In this document: positions 32,398 through 38,941 of the stretch, piece after piece
Numbering within the stretch: position 1 is the first letter of the stretch
How the letters are laid out: the number at the start of each line of letters is the position of its first letter
From: CAIPAT01 sp041665605
GTDB taxonomy: Bacteria > Verrucomicrobiota > Lentisphaeria > Victivallales > Victivallaceae
DNA length: 64,000 nucleotides
Assembly: GCA_041665605.1 (NCBI GenBank)
Contig: JBAYIO010000007.1
Location: forward strand, 23,862 to 87,861
Direction of reading: 5' to 3'
Notes under the pieces: generated by a model
Database searches by the model: none
What the model was told of the DNA's origin: nothing
Seen by the model: only the letters and a program-made list of their open reading frames with translations
Translations under genes and position numbers: made by a program

Positions 32398-32413
32398 ATG
32401 CATATATATGCAT
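32398..32413. repeat. 16-bp perfect AT palindrome
   Basis: ATGCATATATATGCAT is self-complementary. A related TGCAT-GA-ATGCA occurs about 80 bp later near 32483. It may be an operator or simple-sequence cruciform. Confidence 0.6.
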
Positions 32414-32641
32414 TTAAGATACTATATATTAAATCTTTGCGACTTTTTTGATTGACAAAATTACTAATAGTAAAAAGACATTGCATGAATGCAGTGTGGC
32501 AAAAATCAACAAAAAATCAGGAGTGAGGATTCAGAATGAGAACCGAATGCAGCAAACGGGATACTTAAAAACTGTTCTGGATAAGACTGTCCAAAATACG
32601 GGCGGTTGCCAGGCGCATAGCCGGAAAACATGAGGCCAATG

Positions 32642-32673
32642 GGGCCTATGGGGGTCTTATGGGGCGGGTGGGA
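32642..32673 (+). repeat. G-run cluster (potential G-quadruplex)
   Basis: Five runs of three or more G (GGGG, GGGGG, GGGG, GGG, GGG) occur within 32 bp with spacers of 1-6 nt, meeting the G3+N1-7 pattern. The TATGGGG-like periodicity also suggests a degenerate short tandem repeat. Confidence 0.6.
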
Positions 32674-32764
32674 GTTTCTGGGAAGACTGGGAAAATGGGT
32701 GAGCGATTGCCGGTAACGGCAATATCCCGGAACTCCCAGTCTTCCCAGTCTTCCCAGAACTCCC
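32670..32764. repeat. Nested inverted repeat
   Basis: Outer arms at 32670-32692 and 32743-32764 (GGGAGTTTCTGGGAAGACTG... and its complement) pair over 22 bp with one bulge. The right arm also has an extra direct copy of the CCCAGTCTT unit. Inside, ATTGCCG-GTAA-CGGCAAT (32706-32723) is a perfect hairpin. Confidence 0.75.
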
Positions 32765-32795
32765 ATATTACGAAAACTTTGTGCAGGACGGGTGT

Positions 32796-33195
32796 CCAAA
32801 GTGTCGGAGTCGGGGGAGCGAGAAAAGTTGAAAGCGAGAAAAGCGAGAAAAGTAAAAAGCATTACGTTCAACGACACTCCAAAGTGTCGGAGTCGGACGG
32901 TTGTCCGTCTGGTTATGCTGGCCGCATGGGCGAAACAGTCTATGCTCAACGACTATCCAAAGTGTCGGAGTCGGGAGAGCGAGAAAAGCGAGAAAAGTGA
33001 AAAGCATTATGTTCAACGACACTCCAAAGTGTCGGAGTCGGACGGTTGTCCGTCTAGTTATGCTGGCCGCATGGGTGAAACAGTCTATGTTCAACGACAC
33101 TCCAAAGTGTCGGAGTCGGACGGTTGTCCGTCTAGTTATGCCGGCCGCATGGGCGAAACAGTCTATGCTCAACGACTATCCAAAGTGTCGGAGTG
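32796..33195 (+). repeat. Tandem array of ~78-bp units (with 83- and 67-bp variants)
   Basis: CCAAAGTGTCGGAGT recurs at 32796, 32879, 32957, 33024, 33102 and 33180, giving steps of 83, 78, 67, 78 and 78 bp. The three 78-bp units carry a GACGG-TTGT-CCGTC hairpin and a GCCGCATGGG segment. The 83- and 67-bp units instead carry purine-rich GCGAGAAAAG repeats. At unit junctions CGACAC-TCCAAA-GTGTCG is another hairpin. The order is B-A-B-A-A plus a terminal partial unit. Units are nearly identical, so the array is young. Confidence 0.85.
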
Positions 33196-33237
33196 TGGTG
33201 TCCAGGATGAGGGTATGGATATATCCAAAATAAAAAA

Positions 33238-33272
33238 GTGCCTTTGCGGTGTCTCTGTGCCTCTGTGGTTAA
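33238..33272 (+). repeat. CTCTGTGCCTCTGTGG-type intergenic element
   Basis: The stretch contains GTGTCTCTGTGCCTCTGTGG, a wording I recall from scattered intergenic regions of many bacterial genomes. Only one copy occurs in this window, so its repeat nature rests on memory rather than on evidence here. Confidence 0.4.
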
Positions 33273-33316
33273 GGGCTGTCCAAAATGAAGAGGCGGGGTG
33301 TCCGGAATGTCCGGCA

Positions 33317-34351
33317 TCAGATTTTGGCGACAGTCATGCCCGGCACAAAGCGTACCGGCAACCGGATGTTTTCCGGAGGCATTCCCGGATTGTCGATGAT
33401 CCGGCAGAGCATTTCCGCGCCAGCGACGCCAAGCTGGAAGGATGGCGAAAGATATGTGGTGAGCTGCAACTGGGCAGGCAGCATCATACCGTCCGCACCG
33501 GTCAGAGAGATGTCTTCGGGAATGCGGAGATTAAACTCTCCGGCAGCCTTCAGCACCCCGAGCGCGACATAATCATTAGGCGCGACAATGCACGTCGGTT
33601 TCTGCTTTTCCTTAAAGATTCTACTGGCGGCGGCGTAACCGATGTCAGGATTGAACCCGGTTTCCCCGGTGACCATGAACGGGGTCAGTCCGGCCTGGCG
33701 CATCGCGTCCGCAAAACCCCGGTTACGTTCAACCCCTGTGAAGGAGGTTTCCAGTGCCGGAATGTAAGCAATCCGGCGATGTCCCAGCGACACGACATAC
33801 TCGACAATCCGGCTCATTCCTTCATAATCCTGAGCAGTAACCTTGCTGCAGGCGAGTTTGCCGAATCCGCCTTGAACAGCCACCAGCGGCGCACCTTCGG
33901 CAATGAGTTCATTGATAAATTCGTCGCGGCTGGTAAGCCCCCATGCGATAAAACCGTCCACCATTTTGCCGCGGCTGAATTTAAGATATTCCTTGCCGGA
34001 AATAAAATCTTCAGTCATGGACGCGATGGTGGCGTACATGGAGCGGCCGGACAGAAACTTCTCCACGCCGCCGATGACTCCGGCCAGGTTATAGTCAATA
34101 TAATCATATTCGGATTCGATGTGAATGCATTCCGGCGGGGCCAGCAGGGCGACAGTATTGGAGCGGTTTTTCAGCATCCGGACAGTATGCATATTCGGAT
34201 AATACTGCTGCTCATCGCAAATCTGCAGAATCTTCTCCCGGAGTCCGGCGGAAATCTTTTTCGAGGGGGAATCCTGCAGCGCGCGCGACACGGATGCCAC
34301 CGACACCCCGGCTTTCCTGGCTATTTCCCTGATGTTTACATTTTCCGCCAT
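33317..34351 (-). CDS. LacI-family transcriptional regulator
   Basis: A 344-residue regulator. The N-terminal LacI HTH is NIREIARKAGVSVASVSRAL (residues 6-25), followed by the hinge region. The periplasmic-binding-like sensor domain spans about 65-340 (NTVALLAPP, VDGFIAWG, GHRRIAYIPALE, PTCIVAPNDYVALGVLKAAGEF, LTTYLSPSFQLGVAGAEML). It is the last gene of a nine-gene minus-strand operon (43802 to 33317), 18 bp after the ADP-ribosylglycohydrolase gene. As the only regulator in the operon it is the best candidate to bind the palindrome at 43829-43842 overlapping the operon promoter, and so to autoregulate. The effector is probably a sugar released by the pathway. Confidence 0.92.
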   Translation of the reverse strand: MAENVNIREIARKAGVSVASVSRALQDSPSKKISAGLREKILQICDEQQYYPNMHTVRMLKNRSNTVALLAPPECIHIESEYDYIDYNLAGVIGGVEKFLSGRSMYATIASMTEDFISGKEYLKFSRGKMVDGFIAWGLTSRDEFINELIAEGAPLVAVQGGFGKLACSKVTAQDYEGMSRIVEYVVSLGHRRIAYIPALETSFTGVERNRGFADAMRQAGLTPFMVTGETGFNPDIGYAAASRIFKEKQKPTCIVAPNDYVALGVLKAAGEFNLRIPEDISLTGADGMMLPAQLQLTTYLSPSFQLGVAGAEMLCRIIDNPGMPPENIRLPVRFVPGMTVAKI

Positions 34352-34369
34352 AAACGTATTTCCCTCAAG

Positions 34370-35881
34370 CTAAATTTTATATTCAACGCCGCCGGCAAAC
34401 AGCGAATCAGTATTGCCGACCGCCACGGACAGCGTCAACGGGGCGCGGCAGAAAAGCAGCCGGACATGAATCAGATAATATTTATCTCCGGTCATCGGAA
34501 ATGCAAAGGTGCTTCCGCCCTCCGTCCGGTGGAATGCCGGCAGCGCCAGTTGACGTCCGTGATAGTTCGACATCTGCCGTCCGTCAAGCCAGACGGTGAT
34601 TCCGGTATCGGCGCAGGCCATAATCACGGAATTGTCCATGGTTTCCGGTATTTTCACAAAAGAATACAGGTGCATGTGATTAAAGCAACTGACATAAGGC
34701 GAAAGGTCAAGCTGAGTCCCGTAAAAAATCCGCCGGTCTTCCTGATATACAGTCTGGCCGGGGCCATTCGCCATCAAGGTTTTTTCGACCTCAAGCGCCT
34801 CACTCTCACTGATGTCCGGCATTACCAGCCAGCAGGCCGGCGGCAGCAGCTCCCGCGGGTTGTAAGATACCGGACGGTATGCCGGAAAGGTCTTTGCCGG
34901 GCCGTTTTCCAGTTCAATATTGATTTTCTCCGACAGCGTGATGATCCTGGCGGTGAATTCATCAATCGAGCGGGGCAGTCCGGGGATTCCACTCAAAAAA
35001 TCACTGACCGTGATTTCCGGGTTCATCTCTTCGACAAGGCGGCCAGGAAATGCCGCCGTGCCGTGCAGAATGCCGAACAGCGCGCCGCAGGTAGCCCCGG
35101 TGCAGTCAGTATCCATGCCGAAATTTACGGCATGAAGCACGGTCTGCTCAAAGTCATTCCCGCCATACAGCATGGCGGCAGTAATAAAACATAATTCCAT
35201 TACACAGTCCGTGAAGTTATGGCTGCCGAACTTGTCCATGATGCGCCGGCGCAATTCAGAATAAGGAACCTGCCCGTGCCAGAGTCCGGTCACAAACTTG
35301 ATTCCCTGCGCCGTCCTGCAATCCGCCGGGATGTGCCGCAAACCTTCCGCCATAGCTTCCGTCAAACTGCATCCGGTAAATGCCGCGCTGCATGCGGCGG
35401 CAATAAACATTTCCGCCCATACGCCGTCGCCGCAATGGTCCACACTGGCATCCTGCGACGCCAGATACGCCGCCAGCTCGGGACGTCCCGGCGCCAGGCA
35501 TGCCCATATCTCAGCCCTGATCGCCGCGCCCATTCCGTCCTTAAACCAGTTGTCAACGGCGCCGGACAGCGGCGGCGTCAATCCGCGCTGCATATTCCGC
35601 AATGCCGCGCCGTATTCGTCCATGCCGTATTTGATATGCTGCCGCCAGCCTTCGGCCAGTGCGGCGGAATCCAGTTTCAGCCCGGATTTCTCGGCGTAAA
35701 GCATCCACACCAGTTGCAGCTCAAGGTCGTCGTTCGGCCCCTGATCCAGGTAGATGTCTTCCGCCGTCAGGAATAATTGATACGGCACTCCCTCATAGGG
35801 GGCGCCGATGCCGCCGCCCATAGCCTTGCCCGTCCAGCAGGCGCGTACTCTGTCTTCATAAATGCTCTTGTCTATTTTCAT
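34370..35881 (-). CDS. ADP-ribosylglycohydrolase-fold protein
   Basis: A 503-residue protein. Residues 1-290 form the DraG/ARH all-helical fold. The first metal-binding segment reads GPNDDLELQLVWML, and the second GMDTDCTGATCGALFGILHG has the canonical DxDxxGA pattern for two Mg ions. GKAMGGGIGAPYEG near the start is the usual entry loop. Residues about 300-503 form an extra C-terminal beta-rich region, possibly a carbohydrate-binding domain. In polysaccharide loci of PVC and Bacteroidetes bacteria such proteins are frequent and probably act on glycosides or modified sugars, not on ADP-ribosylated proteins; that is inference. The start codon overlaps the isomerase stop (TAATG). Confidence 0.85.
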   Translation of the reverse strand: MKIDKSIYEDRVRACWTGKAMGGGIGAPYEGVPYQLFLTAEDIYLDQGPNDDLELQLVWMLYAEKSGLKLDSAALAEGWRQHIKYGMDEYGAALRNMQRGLTPPLSGAVDNWFKDGMGAAIRAEIWACLAPGRPELAAYLASQDASVDHCGDGVWAEMFIAAACSAAFTGCSLTEAMAEGLRHIPADCRTAQGIKFVTGLWHGQVPYSELRRRIMDKFGSHNFTDCVMELCFITAAMLYGGNDFEQTVLHAVNFGMDTDCTGATCGALFGILHGTAAFPGRLVEEMNPEITVSDFLSGIPGLPRSIDEFTARIITLSEKINIELENGPAKTFPAYRPVSYNPRELLPPACWLVMPDISESEALEVEKTLMANGPGQTVYQEDRRIFYGTQLDLSPYVSCFNHMHLYSFVKIPETMDNSVIMACADTGITVWLDGRQMSNYHGRQLALPAFHRTEGGSTFAFPMTGDKYYLIHVRLLFCRAPLTLSVAVGNTDSLFAGGVEYKI

Positions 35882-36855
35882 TACCGCCCTGCCACTATAT
35901 GTTTTTGCGTTTCCGCTTCAGTCTGACGCCACCAGTCAATTATCGTCCGGTACTGACGCAAAGCATCAGCCTCCGGTTTTAGAGAGACTTCGAAAGTGAC
36001 TGCTCCTGAATAATTTATTTCCAATAATGCTTTAACCGTCTCATCCCAAGGAATGGTGCCGCGGCCCGGAAACAGATGTTCATCAAAGTATTTTGACGAC
36101 TGGATGAACGGAGCGTCCAGTTCCACACTGGCCAGCGCGGCATGATTGTCGTGAAAATGGGTCTCAAAAAGTTTGCTCCCGGCAAGTTTGATCCATTGCG
36201 GCACTGATTCTCCGAAAGCATGGGCATGTCCGGAATCAACACAGAACCCCACGTTCGCCATATCCGCCGTCTTTATCAGTTCCGGCAGCAGTCCGATATC
36301 CGCCAGCGGTTCAAATTTGCCGACATTCTCCAGTGCAATCCGCATCTCCGCCGCAGCACCTTTTTCCGCCATGTATCTGAGATTTTCCGCCGCAACCTCA
36401 ATGATGCGCGTCACCCCGTGTGCCGCCGCTTCTTTTTCAAATCCGGCAAAAATCGACTGGACGTCATGATGCCGCCCGCTGATTCTGCCGGGATGGAAAA
36501 CCATTGTTCCAGCCCCCATCTGATGACAGAAGCGGACGGTGTCTTCCATGGTCTGCTGCACCGGGGCCTGGCTCTCCGCCAGCGGCGCGAACACCGGCAG
36601 CAGACAGTGATGCGAGGATATTTTAAAGCCGTAATGACGTATGATTTTACCGATCCTGACCGCGGCTTTGAACAAATCGAAAGCCAGCGGCTCCTCGCGG
36701 TGCAGGCCGGCAAGCATAACATCCGAAATCCCCGCTTTAGCCAGCAGTTCCAGTTGCGCGGCGATCTCCCGGTCCGACTTCAAGCTGATGACTCTGCCGT
36801 CCCAGTTGATAATTTCCACCGGGAAACTTAATTTGAATTTTCGTTTTCGATTCAT
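35881..36855 (-). CDS. Sugar phosphate isomerase/epimerase (TIM barrel)
   Basis: A 324-residue AP_endonuc_2-like TIM barrel. Segments are LELLAKAGISDVMLAGLHRE, ISSHHCLLPVFAPL, MVFHPGRISG, MRIALENVGKFEPLADIGLLPEL, VGFCVDSGHAHAFGES, FETHFHDNHA and AVTFEVSLKPEADALRQY. These give a metal site of Glu, Asp, His and Glu typical of xylose-isomerase-like enzymes. It is longer than the 22321 homologue. It lies 5 bp after the glycosidase gene and overlaps the next start by 1 nt. It probably isomerises the monosaccharide liberated by the operon's glycosidases. Confidence 0.88.
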   Translation of the reverse strand: MNRKRKFKLSFPVEIINWDGRVISLKSDREIAAQLELLAKAGISDVMLAGLHREEPLAFDLFKAAVRIGKIIRHYGFKISSHHCLLPVFAPLAESQAPVQQTMEDTVRFCHQMGAGTMVFHPGRISGRHHDVQSIFAGFEKEAAAHGVTRIIEVAAENLRYMAEKGAAAEMRIALENVGKFEPLADIGLLPELIKTADMANVGFCVDSGHAHAFGESVPQWIKLAGSKLFETHFHDNHAALASVELDAPFIQSSKYFDEHLFPGRGTIPWDETVKALLEINYSGAVTFEVSLKPEADALRQYRTIIDWWRQTEAETQKHIVAGR

Positions 36856-36860
36856 GATTC

Positions 36861-38117
36861 CTACTCCATAATGCAGGCCAGCAGATTCCAGTTCAGGAAG
36901 CCGGGACCTGAAATGCCGCAGCCGGTTTCAGGGTGATAGTATTCATGCAGCAGTCCGTTCCCGCGATAATCATCCGCAAGCAGTTTCGTGACATTCACTG
37001 CCAGCTCGGAAGCCGCTTTGTCATATCCGTAATTCTTCAACCCCTGCCAGGCCATGTAGCAGGCAATTATCCATACCGGCCCGAGCCAGTTGCTGGGGTT
37101 GCCTCTGGATACATCCGGCGAATACATCCGTTCGTCCGCAGACAGCGAACGTATTCCGTACGGAGTCCAGAAACGCGCCGGATTCAGCAGATGTTTCTCG
37201 ACCATTGACGACGCCTGTTCGCGATCTGCAATTCTGCACCACAAAGGCAGGAATGACACCCAGCTCATGACTTTAACCGGCAGACAGCGCCAGAACGGTT
37301 CCAGATTGATATTCAGCGTGCCGAACGCGGGATGCGAACTGAGGTTCTGGCGGCATTGCACATCCGCCGAATAATAGATGCCGTCCCGCTTATCCCAGCA
37401 GAAACAGTTGATCGCTTCGTTCAGCCGTCTGGCTTCAGCCTCAAACCTGGACTGAATGTCGCCCGCGCCGCAATTCCCGGCGAAGCCGGCGGCGGCGGAC
37501 AGATCCTGATACATAAGGCAGTTCAGGAAGATGTTGGCGCTGGAAAACGGCGGACGCCCCCAGGCGGCAGGATCATCGTCAACCCCGATCGCCACATCAT
37601 TGGCCCATACATACAGCCCGGTAGCCTGGTTCAGATAACGCTGCCTGCGGCATTCCGCCGCCCGGGTCAGCGCATTCAGACAGAATGCTTTTTCATCATT
37701 ATCCCAAATGCCATACTGGTCAAGCATCAGGCAGAATTGCCCCTGTACCGGTTTGGCCATATTGTTTTCCGCCACGGTCAGGGAATCAAACCAGTCAGGA
37801 TTTTTGTCCGAAATCAGAATCGGCAGACTGCCGTCCGCGCCTTGCAGCAGGAAAAAGTTCTTGAGCGCACCTTTTGCATAGTGAAGCGTCTGCCGCCTGA
37901 AGTTCTCCGCCTGCTCCGCATTTTCGATCTTCTCCGCAATGCCGAGCAGCGCGCGGGAAGCCCAGAATGAATCCCAATCCCATAGAGTCCGCGAATATGG
38001 ACCGCCCGGATCAATATACGGGCAAGCCAGAAAACCTTCCGCCTCATGCAGCATCTCCGCGACATGTTTTAATGCCACGCTTAGCAGCAGTTTGCGGTTT
38101 TCTGAAAATTCATTCAT
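36861..38117 (-). CDS. (alpha/alpha)6-barrel glycosidase, GH37/GH63-like
   Basis: A 418-residue protein without signal peptide. GGPYSRTLWDWDSFWASRALLG near residue 40 is the hallmark of trehalase/GH63-type (alpha/alpha)6 glycosidases. NMAKPVQGQFCLML, VWANDVAIGVDDDP, GRPPFSSANIFLNCLMY, NPSNWLGPVWIIACYMAW and LLHEYYHPETGCGISGPGFLNWN follow in the expected order. The Asp in NDVAIGVDD and Glu in HEYYHPETG are plausible catalytic acids. It could hydrolyse an alpha-linked disaccharide or a glycoside in the cytoplasm; related families include mannosylglycerate hydrolase. GGAGAATTG precedes the start, and it is 14 bp after the LamG gene. Confidence 0.82.
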   Translation of the reverse strand: MNEFSENRKLLLSVALKHVAEMLHEAEGFLACPYIDPGGPYSRTLWDWDSFWASRALLGIAEKIENAEQAENFRRQTLHYAKGALKNFFLLQGADGSLPILISDKNPDWFDSLTVAENNMAKPVQGQFCLMLDQYGIWDNDEKAFCLNALTRAAECRRQRYLNQATGLYVWANDVAIGVDDDPAAWGRPPFSSANIFLNCLMYQDLSAAAGFAGNCGAGDIQSRFEAEARRLNEAINCFCWDKRDGIYYSADVQCRQNLSSHPAFGTLNINLEPFWRCLPVKVMSWVSFLPLWCRIADREQASSMVEKHLLNPARFWTPYGIRSLSADERMYSPDVSRGNPSNWLGPVWIIACYMAWQGLKNYGYDKAASELAVNVTKLLADDYRGNGLLHEYYHPETGCGISGPGFLNWNLLACIME

Positions 38118-38131
38118 TGCAATTCTCCAGC

Positions 38132-38941
38132 TTATTCCGGGTAAACTTCGTTCAAAACTTTTTCCGACAGTCTGGCGATATCTTCAGGCTGAACACTGCC
38201 TGCCTCGCCGGATGCCGTACCTTCGGCTGTACCATCGAAATGCTGCAGCAGCAAAGTGCCTTTCTCTACAGCGGGCGGCTTGCCGGACAGCATCTCCTGA
38301 TATGCCGCTTTAATTTCCGACGGCTTTTTCGGATAGTTGGAAACCCTCAATTCATCAATCATGCCGTTCAGCGCCGGAGCCGCACCGGCGGAGTTGCATC
38401 CGATACAGAAGTTCTCATCCGCCGCGCCCCATTGCGTTCCAAAGGACTGATCAAATTTCTCGGCAACGGCTTTCCCGTTCACATATATCTGCATGATACA
38501 TTCCTTTTCCTTTTTGAAGCCCCAGACGAAGGCCAGATGCGTCCATTCCCCGGGGTTGATTCCGGATGGAGACTTCAATGTGGCATAGTATTCATATTTC
38601 CCGCCGGCGGCTTTCTTGCGGAACATAAAAGCCAGGCTGCCGTTTTCAATACCGCCATAAAACCAGAGCGGGGCGTTGTTGCCGACGCTGAACAAATACA
38701 CAAATGTTTTTTCCGGAACCGCCTTCAAATTGACGACAGCTTCAATCGTTCCTCCCGCGGCATTGATGCGGTCTGACTTAAACACCAGCCGGGAAGCATC
38801 GGTCATCTCGAGTGTTTTTCCGCATTTCCCGTCGCCGTAATTGAGTGATTTCTGCTGCAGCGGCGCGACTTTGATCTCTTCGGCGCTGAGCATACCCAGT
38901 ACGAACGCCATAACCGCAGTCAATAGTATTTTTGCAATCAT
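38132..38941 (-). CDS. Secreted LamG/concanavalin A-like domain protein
   Basis: A 269-residue exported protein. Signal peptide MIAKILLTAVMAFVLGMLSA is cut near residue 20. Residues about 40-210 are a LamG-like jelly roll: GGTIEAVVNLKAVPEKTFVYLFSVG, WTHLAFVWGFKKEKECIMQIYVNG and GMIDELRVSNYPKKPSEIKAAY are standard signatures of LamG-3 domains. A short helical tail follows. Such domains bind glycans. Its start overlaps the DUF4838 stop by 1 nt (TGATG), so the two are coupled and probably work on the same extracellular polysaccharide. Confidence 0.87.
   Translation of the reverse strand: MIAKILLTAVMAFVLGMLSAEEIKVAPLQQKSLNYGDGKCGKTLEMTDASRLVFKSDRINAAGGTIEAVVNLKAVPEKTFVYLFSVGNNAPLWFYGGIENGSLAFMFRKKAAGGKYEYYATLKSPSGINPGEWTHLAFVWGFKKEKECIMQIYVNGKAVAEKFDQSFGTQWGAADENFCIGCNSAGAAPALNGMIDELRVSNYPKKPSEIKAAYQEMLSGKPPAVEKGTLLLQHFDGTAEGTASGEAGSVQPEDIARLSEKVLNEVYPE

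Larger units (their letters stand above)
32107..33316. other. 1.2-kb non-coding region rich in palindromes and repeats
   Basis: Between the TPR and LacI genes no convincing CDS exists. The long plus-strand frame through 32792-35194 is open only because it runs antisense to the LacI and ADP-ribosylglycohydrolase genes and through in-frame repeats. Contents, listed separately, are an AT palindrome, a G-run cluster, a nested hairpin, a tandem array and a CTCTGTGCCTCTGTGG element. Confidence 0.75.

Noticed and set aside
32398..32413. Sigma-70 promoter around the AT palindrome
   Set aside because: TTGACA-like boxes occur nearby but no -10 box stands at 16-18 bp spacing on either strand.
32796..33195. 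CRISPR array
   Set aside because: The units are almost identical over their whole length, so there are no unique spacers, the period is 67-83 bp, and no cas gene is near.
32792..35194. An 800-codon plus-strand open frame
   Set aside because: It crosses the tandem repeat array (unit length divisible by 3) and then runs antisense to the LacI and ADP-ribosylglycohydrolase genes, whose minus-strand products have clear motifs. The translation is His/Arg-rich with no domain.
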